Shown here: one piece after another, positions 1 through 7,123 of the stretch
How the letters are laid out: each line of letters starts with the position of its first letter
How positions within the stretch are numbered: position 1 is the stretch's first letter
Assembly: GCF_900188255.1 (NCBI RefSeq)
Contig: NZ_FZNS01000008.1
Coordinates: 107,390 to 171,389 of the forward strand
DNA from: Hymenobacter mucosus
Lineage (GTDB): Bacteria > Bacteroidota > Bacteroidia > Cytophagales > Hymenobacteraceae
Direction: 5' to 3'
DNA: 64,000 nt
The notes under the pieces: model-generated
What the model was told of the DNA's origin: nothing
The model's database searches: none
Seen by the model: the letters and a program-made list of their open reading frames with translations, nothing else
Translations under genes and position numbers: made by a program

Positions 1-369
1 ATGGGGCCCTCGGCCAAGGTGATGGTAAACGGTGACCGTAGCCAGATTGACCTACCTACCAAACAGAAATCCGGCCTGATTCAAGCCCTGGATATTCTGC
101 GCGATGTAAACGGCATTGGGTTCGTGGAAATGACCTCCGAGGACGTCGTGCGCCACCGCTTGGTAAAGCAAATTGTGCAGGCCTACGACAAGTTCGATGT
201 GCAAATGCAGAAGGATCAAGCTAATCAAGCCAACCGTGCTCCGCGTGAATACCAGCCCTACCGCCGCCCCAATGGCCCCGGCATGGCTGCTTCTGACCCA
301 GGGCGCCACCCCGATGCCCGCCGTGAGGATGACGGCATGCAGGAGCTACCCGTCAACCACGAGCAGTAG
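1..369 (+). CDS. phoH: PhoH-like ATPase, C-terminal part (5' end outside window)
   Basis: C-terminal 122 residues of a PhoH-family ATPase. The stretch GPSAKVMVNGDRSQIDLP followed by KSGLIQALDIL and GIGFVEMTSEDVVRHRLV is the typical end of the PhoH domain, containing the late ATPase motifs and the VVRH segment. The Walker A and B motifs lie upstream of the window, so position 1 is very probably an internal methionine and not the true start. The last 45 residues are polar and proline/arginine rich (REYQPYRRPNGPG), a low-complexity tail. PhoH proteins are cytoplasmic P-loop NTPases linked to phosphate starvation and RNA metabolism; the exact role here is unknown. A strong hairpin terminator follows 60 nt downstream. 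Confidence 0.85.
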   Translation: MGPSAKVMVNGDRSQIDLPTKQKSGLIQALDILRDVNGIGFVEMTSEDVVRHRLVKQIVQAYDKFDVQMQKDQANQANRAPREYQPYRRPNGPGMAASDPGRHPDARREDDGMQELPVNHEQ

Positions 370-431
370 GTTTGTTGTCTGCTTGGAGCCGCTGAATTAC
401 GGTGCGTAGATACCAGCGTATTTCGCATAGA

Positions 432-466
432 AACAAAAAGGGCTGCCTCGAGCAGCCCTTTTTGTT
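432..466. terminator. Bidirectional hairpin terminator after phoH
   Basis: Perfect 15-bp stem (AACAAAAAGGGCTGC at 432-446, its complement at 452-466) with a 5-nt loop. A/T tracts at both ends form the U-tract in either direction. It closes the phoH transcript. Confidence 0.85.
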
Positions 467-500
467 GGGTAATATTTTCCGTCCAATGTTACTGGTGTGG

Positions 501-508
501 TACTTTTG
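501..508 (+). promoter_or_regulatory. Candidate -7 element of acetyltransferase gene
   Basis: TACTTTTG matches the Bacteroidota -7 consensus TAnnTTTG and lies 72 nt before the ATG at 581, just downstream of the phoH terminator. The -33 region is poor (TTTTCC rather than TTTG), so only the -7 half is clear. Confidence 0.4.
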
Positions 509-580
509 TGGTGCTGCCCACAGGCGGCACTACTACCCACTTGTGCGCCGGGCAGCAGTTCATTGTTTACTCTGTTGATT

Positions 581-1018
581 ATGAAAGCTCACCGCATTAC
601 TGCTCCCCAAGACTTGGAATCTGCTTTTGCCATTCGCCATGAGGTGTTCGTGCAAGGGCAAAACGTACCGGCCGAAGACGAACGTGACATACACGACCAT
701 ACGGACGCCATTCATTACCTCGCCCGTACGACCGATGGTACTGCGTGTGGAGCGGCCCGCTGGCGCCCCACGGAAAAAGGGGTAAAGCTGGAACGCTTTG
801 CCGTGTTGGCCTCCCACCGTAACCAAGAGGCCGGGGCAGCTCTCTTGCGGGCCGTGCTGCATGATGTACGGGCGGCGCATCCTGCTGCCACGGTGTACTT
901 GCACGCCCAATTGCCCGCCGTACGCTTCTACGAGCGTCATGGCTTTGAGAAAGTAGGGGAGAAGTTTGCCGAGTGCGACATTGACCACTACAAAATGCAG
1001 TGGAAACAACCTGACTAA
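581..1018 (+). CDS. GNAT family N-acetyltransferase
   Basis: A 145-residue GNAT acetyltransferase of the compact ElaA/YjcF-like type. The N-terminal region has AIRHEVFVQGQNVP, the usual start of this subgroup. The middle has LERFAVLASHRNQEAGAALLRAV, corresponding to the acetyl-CoA pyrophosphate-binding loop (R/Q-x-x-G-x-G/A). The C-terminal part has AVRFYERHGFEKVGEKF, the classic YxxxGF segment. The ATG at 581 is preferred because the longer reading frame from 497 adds 28 residues without homology character and begins upstream of the predicted transcript start. It is monocistronic: a promoter-like element precedes it and a hairpin terminator follows. The substrate cannot be told from sequence. 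Confidence 0.88.
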   Translation: MKAHRITAPQDLESAFAIRHEVFVQGQNVPAEDERDIHDHTDAIHYLARTTDGTACGAARWRPTEKGVKLERFAVLASHRNQEAGAALLRAVLHDVRAAHPAATVYLHAQLPAVRFYERHGFEKVGEKFAECDIDHYKMQWKQPD

Positions 1019-1040
1019 ATACTGCCCATTTAAAATCAGA

Positions 1041-1073
1041 AGCCGCTTTGCCACCAGCAAAGCGGCTTTTTTT
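1041..1073 (+). terminator. Rho-independent terminator after acetyltransferase gene
   Basis: 11-bp stem AGCCGCTTTGC (1041-1051) with its complement at 1057-1067, 5-nt loop, then a run of T to 1073. Confidence 0.9.
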
Positions 1074-1198
1074 ATGAAGAATAAGTAATTTGTAATTTGC
1101 CTAGGGCGATTGAATTATGACTTCTTTTTACGACTTTACTTCTTGTATCCCTACTCCTTAGTGGCCGGGTAGTTATTCTCGATTATCAACTATACATT

Positions 1199-3433
1199 AT
1201 GGGTATCACTTGGGCCCCCAATGCCTTTGTTCGGCTAGTGCTACCACTGATGGGTGGTATCGTAACCTACCTCTACCTAGGAGCCTCTTTGCCCGACTTA
1301 CGGCTGGTAGTAGTGCTATTGGTATGCGTATATGGCGTCGTGCACGGGTGGGCGGCCCGGCAGCGCCACAGTGGTCCAATCGATATTGTGGGCTTGCTGG
1401 CAATAGCTACCCTGTACGTAGTGGGTGTGGCCCTAACCCAGCAAGCCACCGAAAGCCGAAGTGCGGTTCACCTGTATCGTTTTGGGTCCCGCGTTGAGTT
1501 CTACCGAGCCGTGGTGGATGACTACACTGTAGTGCGGCCGCTAACCTATGCTACTACCGTGCGGGTATCGGCGGTACGGGTGGGTGGTAAGTGGCAAGCG
1601 GCAGTTGGTGGCATTCGAGTATCTATCCCGCGCGACTCAGCTGTGGCCGCCCCGCAGTACGGCGAGGTGTGGTTGGTGCGGGGCGCGCCAGCACCCAGCA
1701 AAGCGCCTCTCAACCCCGGCGAGTTCGATTATCGACGCTACTTAAGTTACCACCAAGTATATCATCAGCAGTTCGTCCACCCCGATCAGTATCGGGTGCT
1801 TGCCCTGGAACCGCCAAGCGTGCTGCGGGCTATAGCCATGCGGGCAGCGCGTGTACTGGATGGGGTATTTCGTCACTACGTGCAGGCCAAACGAGAGTAT
1901 GCGTTGGCTTCGGCTCTTGTGTTAGGTATTAAAGACGATGTAGATCAGGAAACCAAGCAGGCCTACGCCAACACGGGTACCACCCACATCATGGCCGTAT
2001 CGGGCTTGCAGGTAGGCTTGTTGTTTGGCGTTGTGATGTGGCTGCTAAGCAAGGTGCCCGGCCGCCGGGGGCCAGGGCTGCGGCTGCTGACGGTACTAGT
2101 GAGCCTGGGCGTTATTTGGACCTACGCATTTCTTACTGGTTTATCAGCCTCGGTGCTGCGGGCCGCCGTTATGTTCTCCTTCATTATTGTAGCACGCGCC
2201 ACGGCTCGGCAGACGTCTATGTACAACTTGCTGGCCGTGGCGGCGTTTGTGCTACTCTGCTACGACCCCTACCTGCTATGTGACGTCGGGTTCCAGCTTT
2301 CCTTTCTGGCTGTTCTGAGTATTGTATATCTGCAGCCGCGCATTGTGGCATGGCTAGAGCCCAACGATTTTTTCCTGAGCAAGCAGCGGCCGTGGCAGCC
2401 GCAGGCCGTGCAGAAGCTATGGAAGGGAATGGGCTGGATGGCAGAAAAAACATGGCAAGCCACGGCGTTGTCGTTGGCCGCCCAAGTAGCCACGTTCCCG
2501 CTGGGCTTATTTTACTTCCAACAGTTTCCGCTTAGCTTTCTGTTTTCTAATCTGATTGCCGTGCCCATCTCTAGCGTCGCCGTGTATGTAGGGCTGGTGC
2601 TGTTGGTATTGCATGGATTAATAACAGCAGTGGGCAGTATAGCACCTGGGCTAGCAGCGTTGCTTGCCTATGGGCCTAAGGGGGTGGCATGGGTGTTTGA
2701 GAAACTGATATGGGCGTTTAACGAGTATATTTTTTGGGTAGGGCGCACAATGCCGGGGGCCTTGATTTCGGGAGTACACGTGACGGCCCCGCAAACCTGG
2801 CTGATCTTCACTGTCATCTTCGCGCTGCTGGTTTTCTTTACCGTCAAAAAGCTGCCCTGGCTGGGTATAGCCTGTGCCCTGTTGGGCGTTTTTGCGGGTA
2901 GCCGGGTGTGGGCCGCCCAGCAAGTGGCCCCCGATGAGCAACTGGTAGTGTATAGCATACCGCGGCGGTCCGTAGTGGGCTTCTGGCAAGGAGCCGCCGC
3001 GGAGGTAGTCACGCTCGACTCTTTGCCCCTAACTGAAACGGAACGTACCTACCGCATTGTGCCCGGTATTATTCAGCGGGAGGCACGACGCGTGAACTAC
3101 CACGCCGGGTGGCGCAGTTGCGGTGTGCCTGCCCGCGTAGCTGAGCCCGGCCTGGTATTGGCAGCTTGGCGGGGGCTGCGAATAGCCATCATCAACGGCC
3201 GACTTAGCGGAGCCCATCAGCCAGTGCCAGTCGATGCCGTGGTGCTGCGCCGAAATGCGCGCGTGCAACCGGCTGACCTAGCGGCTACGTTTGGCACCCG
3301 CGGATTAATTGTATTTGATTCTTCTTGCAAAAGCTGGTACGTAGCCCGGCAAGATTCACTCCTGCACCAAGTTGGTTTCCAGACGCATGACGTCACAGCG
3401 CAGGGTGCGTTCATCGTGCGCCCTGTGCAGTAG
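1199..3433 (+). CDS. comEC: ComEC/Rec2-family DNA-uptake channel protein
   Basis: A 744-residue polytopic inner-membrane protein of the ComEC/Rec2 family, the channel for single-stranded DNA entry during natural transformation. It opens with two to three membrane segments. A soluble OB-like/DUF4131 region follows at about residues 100-200, containing NPGEFDYRRYL, a hallmark of this domain. The Competence domain comes next, with ALVLGIKDDV and NTGTTHIMAVSGLQVGLL at about 235-275. Several further membrane helices extend to about residue 560. The remaining 180 residues show no HxHxDH metal-binding motif, so the metallo-beta-lactamase-like nuclease domain found in many ComEC proteins is absent or degenerate, as known for other Bacteroidota. 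The ATG at 1199 gives a good membrane N-terminus. No other competence genes are adjacent. Confidence 0.92.
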   Translation: MGITWAPNAFVRLVLPLMGGIVTYLYLGASLPDLRLVVVLLVCVYGVVHGWAARQRHSGPIDIVGLLAIATLYVVGVALTQQATESRSAVHLYRFGSRVEFYRAVVDDYTVVRPLTYATTVRVSAVRVGGKWQAAVGGIRVSIPRDSAVAAPQYGEVWLVRGAPAPSKAPLNPGEFDYRRYLSYHQVYHQQFVHPDQYRVLALEPPSVLRAIAMRAARVLDGVFRHYVQAKREYALASALVLGIKDDVDQETKQAYANTGTTHIMAVSGLQVGLLFGVVMWLLSKVPGRRGPGLRLLTVLVSLGVIWTYAFLTGLSASVLRAAVMFSFIIVARATARQTSMYNLLAVAAFVLLCYDPYLLCDVGFQLSFLAVLSIVYLQPRIVAWLEPNDFFLSKQRPWQPQAVQKLWKGMGWMAEKTWQATALSLAAQVATFPLGLFYFQQFPLSFLFSNLIAVPISSVAVYVGLVLLVLHGLITAVGSIAPGLAALLAYGPKGVAWVFEKLIWAFNEYIFWVGRTMPGALISGVHVTAPQTWLIFTVIFALLVFFTVKKLPWLGIACALLGVFAGSRVWAAQQVAPDEQLVVYSIPRRSVVGFWQGAAAEVVTLDSLPLTETERTYRIVPGIIQREARRVNYHAGWRSCGVPARVAEPGLVLAAWRGLRIAIINGRLSGAHQPVPVDAVVLRRNARVQPADLAATFGTRGLIVFDSSCKSWYVARQDSLLHQVGFQTHDVTAQGAFIVRPVQ

Positions 3434-3606
3434 GCGGGGCCAAGAGAAACGTTGGTCGAAACCCGGCGGCTATTCCTGCGCTATAGAGTGTATGGCTAGC
3501 GGCTTTTTGTTACGTTTAGCGACTGTGTTCCTCGTGGGCACAATGTTGTTGGCGGGCAAAAGCCCGTATGTGCTGTTCTTTTCACCGATTTGCAAAGCCC
3601 CTGACT

Positions 3607-4419
3607 ATGGAAAATATGCCGACTCAGGAATTGGAAGCCCTGCGCTATATCCGCTATGATGCTCAGGATTCTATCGGTTACATTACCCTTAACCGCCCCG
3701 AAAAGCGCAATGCCCTCAGTGCCGACATGGTAACGGAGCTGAAGCAGGCCTTTGAGTTTGCAGAAGATGATGAAGCCTGCAAAGTGATTGTGCTGAGAGC
3801 CCAGGGCGACGTGTTTTGCGCGGGCGCTGACTTGCAATACATTCAAGAATTGCAGGGCTTCGGCTACACGGATAATCTGGCCGATTCCACTCATCTCATG
3901 CAGTTGTTTCATCAAGTGTACACCCTGAAAAAGGTGGTGATTGCTCAGGTTCAGGGTCATGCCCTAGCCGGTGGGTGCGGCCTAGCTACCGTGTGCGATT
4001 TTGCATTTGCGGTACCTGAGGCCAAATTCGGGTACACAGAAGTGAAGATTGGCTTCTTGCCAGCTATTGTAAGTGTATTCTTATTGCGCAAAATAGGAGA
4101 GGGACGTACCAAGCAGTTGCTCTTGACGGGCGATACCATTACGGCGCAAACGGCCCTCGATTTTGGCTTGGTTCAGTTTCTCGTTCCTGCTAGTGAACTA
4201 GCCGATAACGTGTATCGCTTTGCTCGCCGCTTGTGCGTGGAAAACTCTGCCCAAAGCATGGAAGCAACCAAGGAAATGCTGGCCCGGCTTCCGGAGATGC
4301 CGTTGGAAGACAGCCTCCGCTACGCAGCACGGATGAATGCTGAGGCGCGCGGATCGGAGGACTGCCGCCGTGGCATTGCTGCTTTTCTCAGCAAGCAAAA
4401 AATAGCTTGGGACAACTAA
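3607..4419 (+). CDS. Enoyl-CoA hydratase/isomerase, methylglutaconyl-CoA hydratase-like
   Basis: A 270-residue crotonase-fold enzyme. Visible family motifs are YITLNRPEKRNALS, the oxyanion-hole segment FCAGADLQYIQ, VQGHALAGGCGLATVCDFAFA, and FGYTEVKIGFLPAIVSVFLLRKIG. The second catalytic glutamate (TEVKIG) is present, while the first position (GGCGLA) carries Gly instead of Glu. That pattern and the GFLPA segment resemble methylglutaconyl-CoA hydratases of leucine breakdown more than classical short-chain enoyl-CoA hydratase. This assignment is an inference. ATG 3607 is chosen; a longer frame from 3568 adds 13 unrelated residues. It is probably monocistronic, with a hairpin about 85 nt downstream. 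Confidence 0.88.
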   Translation: MENMPTQELEALRYIRYDAQDSIGYITLNRPEKRNALSADMVTELKQAFEFAEDDEACKVIVLRAQGDVFCAGADLQYIQELQGFGYTDNLADSTHLMQLFHQVYTLKKVVIAQVQGHALAGGCGLATVCDFAFAVPEAKFGYTEVKIGFLPAIVSVFLLRKIGEGRTKQLLLTGDTITAQTALDFGLVQFLVPASELADNVYRFARRLCVENSAQSMEATKEMLARLPEMPLEDSLRYAARMNAEARGSEDCRRGIAAFLSKQKIAWDN

Positions 4420-4503
4420 TAGTTACCTCAGTACTAGCTAATCAACAGGCAATAGCAAAGAGCCAGTTAGCTAGAAGCACACATTCTTAATGCGTAGCTG
4501 TGG

Positions 4504-4555
4504 AAGCCTCGTGGTAGTGCTCAGTAGCTTGAGTTGCTATTAGGAGGCTTTTGCG
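4504..4555 (+). terminator. Possible terminator after enoyl-CoA hydratase gene
   Basis: AAGCCTC (4504-4510) pairs with GAGGCTT (4544-4550), followed by TT. The 33-nt loop contains an inner TAGC/GCTA pairing. Weaker than other terminators here. The rest of the 4420-4672 gap shows no gene. Confidence 0.4.
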
Positions 4556-4649
4556 TCACAGAGTTATTTCTAGGTTGGTAGCACAAAGAGGCAGCCCATA
4601 GCCTCAATTCTTGTTAACTTTCTCCCTGCTACCCATTTCAAACCTTCTT

Positions 4650-4663
4650 ACTAGTACGCTAGT
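4650..4663. repeat. Short inverted repeat in crtZ leader
   Basis: ACTAG-TACG-CTAGT, 10 nt before the crtZ ATG. It could be an operator, but no copy with the same sequence was found at the other carotenoid promoters. Confidence 0.25.
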
Positions 4664-4672
4664 TTCACCTGT

Positions 4673-5173
4673 ATGACAACGCTGGCAGCCGTGGCCGTTC
4701 TGACGGCTACCTTTCTGGGAATGGAGTTTGTGGCGTGGTTTATGCACCGCTTTGTGCTGCACGGGCCCCTATGGTTTTTGCACCGCTCGCACCATGTGCG
4801 TCACCCACACCGCTTTGAGCGCAACGACTTTTTTTTCCTGTTCTACGGGTCACTGTCTATGCTGCTTATTATCTACGGCTCGCCCGCCAAGGACTACCGT
4901 TTTTGGATGGGGGCTGGCATTGCAACCTATGGCACACTGTACTTCTTTGTACATGATGTGTTGATCCATGGGCGCCTACGTTTTTGGCGAAAGTCGCGGA
5001 ATACGTACTTGCGGGCTCTGAATATGGCTCACAAAATGCACCACAAAACAACTGGTCGCGACGGTTCCGAAGAGTTTGGATTGCTGTGGGTGTCACCCAA
5101 ATATTTTGCACTGGCCCTGCGCAAGCCTGCTCCCACGCGGGTACTACGTCAGCCGCCCAATGCGTCTGTTTAA
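4673..5173 (+). CDS. crtZ: Beta-carotene hydroxylase CrtZ
   Basis: A 166-residue membrane di-iron hydroxylase of the fatty acid hydroxylase superfamily. The histidine clusters are intact: HRFVLHG (H25, H30), HRSHH (H37, H40, H41), HDVLIHG (H94, H99) and HKMHH (H120, H123, H124). Segments such as WFLHRSHHVRHPHRFERND and NMAHKMHHKTTG are typical of CrtZ. It adds hydroxyl groups at C3 of beta-ionone rings. It is the first gene of the carotenoid block and lies 27 nt upstream of the CarH-like regulator, with which it is probably co-transcribed. Together with the CrtW-like ketolase at 14.1 kb it implies 3-hydroxy-4-keto ring ends, as in flexixanthin or astaxanthin. No lycopene cyclase gene is in the window. 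Confidence 0.93.
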   Translation: MTTLAAVAVLTATFLGMEFVAWFMHRFVLHGPLWFLHRSHHVRHPHRFERNDFFFLFYGSLSMLLIIYGSPAKDYRFWMGAGIATYGTLYFFVHDVLIHGRLRFWRKSRNTYLRALNMAHKMHHKTTGRDGSEEFGLLWVSPKYFALALRKPAPTRVLRQPPNASV

Positions 5174-5200
5174 CTTGACTAGTAGAGGGAGAACGTAACC

Positions 5201-6115
5201 GTGGGACATTTTTCAATTAGCGACCTAGAGCAGCTTTCTGGAGTTAAGGCGCACACCATTCGTATCTGGGAGCAGCGCTACGGAATTCTGCGTCCGGTGC
5301 GCACCGCTACCAATATCCGCACGTACTGCGACGACGACTTGCGTCGTCTGCTCAATGTAGCTACTCTATGCGGCCGTGGATACCGGATTTCGCAAGTAGC
5401 GCGCCTCTCAGAGCAAGAACTGGCTGACGCTGTTATTTCCTGCTACAACGATACGAACGACTGTTGCCAGCAAGTACATGCTCTGTTGGCCGCCATGCTT
5501 GCCATGGACGAGCAGCAACTCACCTACTTACTCAATCGGGCTATTCGGCAGCGGGGCTTCGAGGAGGCTATCTTACACATTGCTTACCCCTTCCTGCAGC
5601 GCATAGGGGTAATGTGGCAGGCCGGAACGGTAAATCCTGCGCAGGAGCATCTGGTCACCAACCTACTGCGCCAGAAGCTGCTGGCCGCTACCGATGCTTT
5701 GCCCCCTGTACAGCCTGCTCAGGCTCGACGCTGGGTACTGTTTCTGCTGGAGGGAGAAATGCACGAGATGGCACTTCTCTTCATGAACTACGCATTGCGG
5801 GCACGTGGTCATCATGTGTTGTACCTGGGTCAGAACTTGCCCATTCAGGAGTTAAAGCCCGTGTGTGAAGCCTACGAGCCGTACGCGCTATGTACGGTAA
5901 TGACGGCGGTGCCCGAGCGCGACCAAGTACAACATTTTGTGAATCAAATGGCCGACCTCTGCCCGGATACTACGCTGTTTCTGTATGGTCCATTGGTACA
6001 AACAGATACATTGCAAGTACCCGTAAATGCAGTACGTATGCACGTTATGACTGATTTTCTGGCCTTGGCCGATGGCTTGGTACATCAAGCACGAACTGAG
6101 GCGCTAGCATCATAA
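5201..6115 (+). CDS. carH: MerR-family B12-binding transcriptional regulator, CarH/LitR type
   Basis: A 304-residue light-dependent repressor of the CarH/LitR family. Residues 3-70 form a MerR-type winged helix (FSISDLEQLSGVKAHTIRIWEQRYGIL). The four-helix B12-capping domain follows and carries the Wx9EH signature (W139, E149, H150) that contacts the adenosyl group of coenzyme B12. The Rossmann B12-binding domain begins near 178 with the ExH motif (E186, H188), in which the histidine is the expected lower cobalt ligand. In studied CarH proteins, darkness gives an AdoCbl-bound tetramer that represses carotenoid genes, and light breaks the Co-C bond and releases DNA. All key residues are present, so photosensing is plausible. 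Translation starts at GTG 5201. A terminator at 6149-6185 ends the crtZ-carH unit. Confidence 0.9.
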   Translation: MGHFSISDLEQLSGVKAHTIRIWEQRYGILRPVRTATNIRTYCDDDLRRLLNVATLCGRGYRISQVARLSEQELADAVISCYNDTNDCCQQVHALLAAMLAMDEQQLTYLLNRAIRQRGFEEAILHIAYPFLQRIGVMWQAGTVNPAQEHLVTNLLRQKLLAATDALPPVQPAQARRWVLFLLEGEMHEMALLFMNYALRARGHHVLYLGQNLPIQELKPVCEAYEPYALCTVMTAVPERDQVQHFVNQMADLCPDTTLFLYGPLVQTDTLQVPVNAVRMHVMTDFLALADGLVHQARTEALAS

Positions 6116-6148
6116 AAACATAACATCACTTGTTTAACCTTACCGGAG

Positions 6149-6185
6149 CCCGTTCGTTAGAATCTTTCTAGCGAACGGGTTTTTT
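6149..6185 (+). terminator. Terminator after crtZ-carH unit
   Basis: Stem CCCGTTCGTTAG (6149-6160) with CTAGCGAACGGG (6168-6179), one G-T wobble, 7-nt loop, then six T. Confidence 0.9.
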
Positions 6186-6345
6186 CATGGCGTAGAACAA
6201 GCGGTTTGTGTGGCATTTGGGGCTGTTGGTCGGAATTATTGAATGTGCTAGCAACCTTGTTACTAATTGGACGTCAATGCATTGTGCTATTGTGGGCGAG
6301 GTAAGGCCGTCGTGTTGAGCTAGAGAAAAATAAATAGGGCTTGGT

Positions 6346-6361
6346 AAGTCGACTTCCGGAA
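6346..6361. promoter_or_regulatory. Overlapping palindromes upstream of ECF sigma gene (candidate operator)
   Basis: AAGTCGACTT (6346-6355) and TTCCGGAA (6354-6361) are perfect palindromes that overlap by two bases. They occupy the spacer/-33 region of the TATATTTG promoter element at 6369. The position suits a repressor or ECF-type control, but the binding protein is unknown. Confidence 0.35.
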
Positions 6362-6368
6362 ACGCTCG

Positions 6369-6376
6369 TATATTTG
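6369..6376 (+). promoter_or_regulatory. Candidate -7 element of ECF sigma gene
   Basis: TATATTTG fits TAnnTTTG exactly and lies 31 nt before the ATG at 6408. No TTG is found at the proper -33 distance; a palindrome is there instead. Confidence 0.45.
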
Positions 6377-6407
6377 TTTAACTTTTTGCCACGAAAAGCT
6401 AAACAGT

Positions 6408-6923
6408 ATGACCTCTTTGGAATTCACCGACCAAGTACAAAAGATTTCTTACTCGCTAAAGCCCGTGGCGATGAACCTGACCCGTGACGCCGATGACGCC
6501 AAGGACCTAGTGCAGGAAACGCTGTTGAAAGCGCTCCTAAATAAGGACAAGTTCAAGACGGGCACCAATCTGAAGGCATGGTTGTACACCATCATGCGCA
6601 ACACCTTCATTAACAATTACAACAAGATCACCAAGCGTAACAGTAATATCGACAGCACAGAGTACTTCCAGTACTTTAATACTGACGAAAACTACATTAC
6701 GCACAACGGAGCAACCTCAGACTTCGTAGTAACAGATATAAACGAAGCCATTGCCAGTCTCTCCTCTGACTATCGGACTCCGTTTATGATGTACTACATC
6801 GGATATAAGTACCTGGAAATTGCGGAGAAGCTGCAAATTCCGATTGGCACCGTTAAGAACCGTATTCACATCGCCCGCAAAGAACTTAAGCAGGCGCTGA
6901 CGACATACGCCCCCGGCGTGTAG
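6408..6923 (+). CDS. ECF-type RNA polymerase sigma factor upstream of crtIB
   Basis: A 171-residue extracytoplasmic-function sigma factor. Region 2 is clear at about residues 20-75 (DADDAKDLVQETLLKAL, then TNLKAWLYTIMRNTFINNY). The linker is polar and asparagine rich. Region 4 follows at about 110-165 (LSSDYRTPFMMYYIGYKYLEIAE, IPIGTVKNRIHIARKELK). No anti-sigma factor gene is adjacent. It sits 200 nt upstream of crtI in the same direction, a placement also known from other Bacteroidota where such a factor drives carotenoid genes. The gap to crtI contains a GC-rich hairpin. Role in pigment regulation is inferred from position. Confidence 0.9.
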   Translation: MTSLEFTDQVQKISYSLKPVAMNLTRDADDAKDLVQETLLKALLNKDKFKTGTNLKAWLYTIMRNTFINNYNKITKRNSNIDSTEYFQYFNTDENYITHNGATSDFVVTDINEAIASLSSDYRTPFMMYYIGYKYLEIAEKLQIPIGTVKNRIHIARKELKQALTTYAPGV

Positions 6924-6963
6924 GGAATAGGGAGAGAGTACAGACCCGCCCCGGGCGTATCGC

Positions 6964-7007
6964 GGGCCGCGGACGACGCAAGCCTTTGGCTGCGTGGTTC
7001 GCGGCCC
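6964..7007 (+). repeat. GC-rich imperfect hairpin between sigma gene and crtI
   Basis: Arms at 6964-6984 and 6988-7007 pair through GGGCCGCG/CGCGGCCC, ACGCA/TGCGT and GCC/GGC with small mismatches around a TTT loop. No T-run follows, so it looks more like an attenuating or RNA-processing hairpin than a simple terminator. Confidence 0.55.
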
Positions 7008-7123
7008 GATTGTTTGTGGAGGTACCGTTGGTAGCTACCTCCCATTGGCGGCCATCACTGAAACATTTGCGTATGCCCATCAAATTGTAGCTTGCAGTTC
7101 AGCTTCCTCAAACGCCCTTTCCG

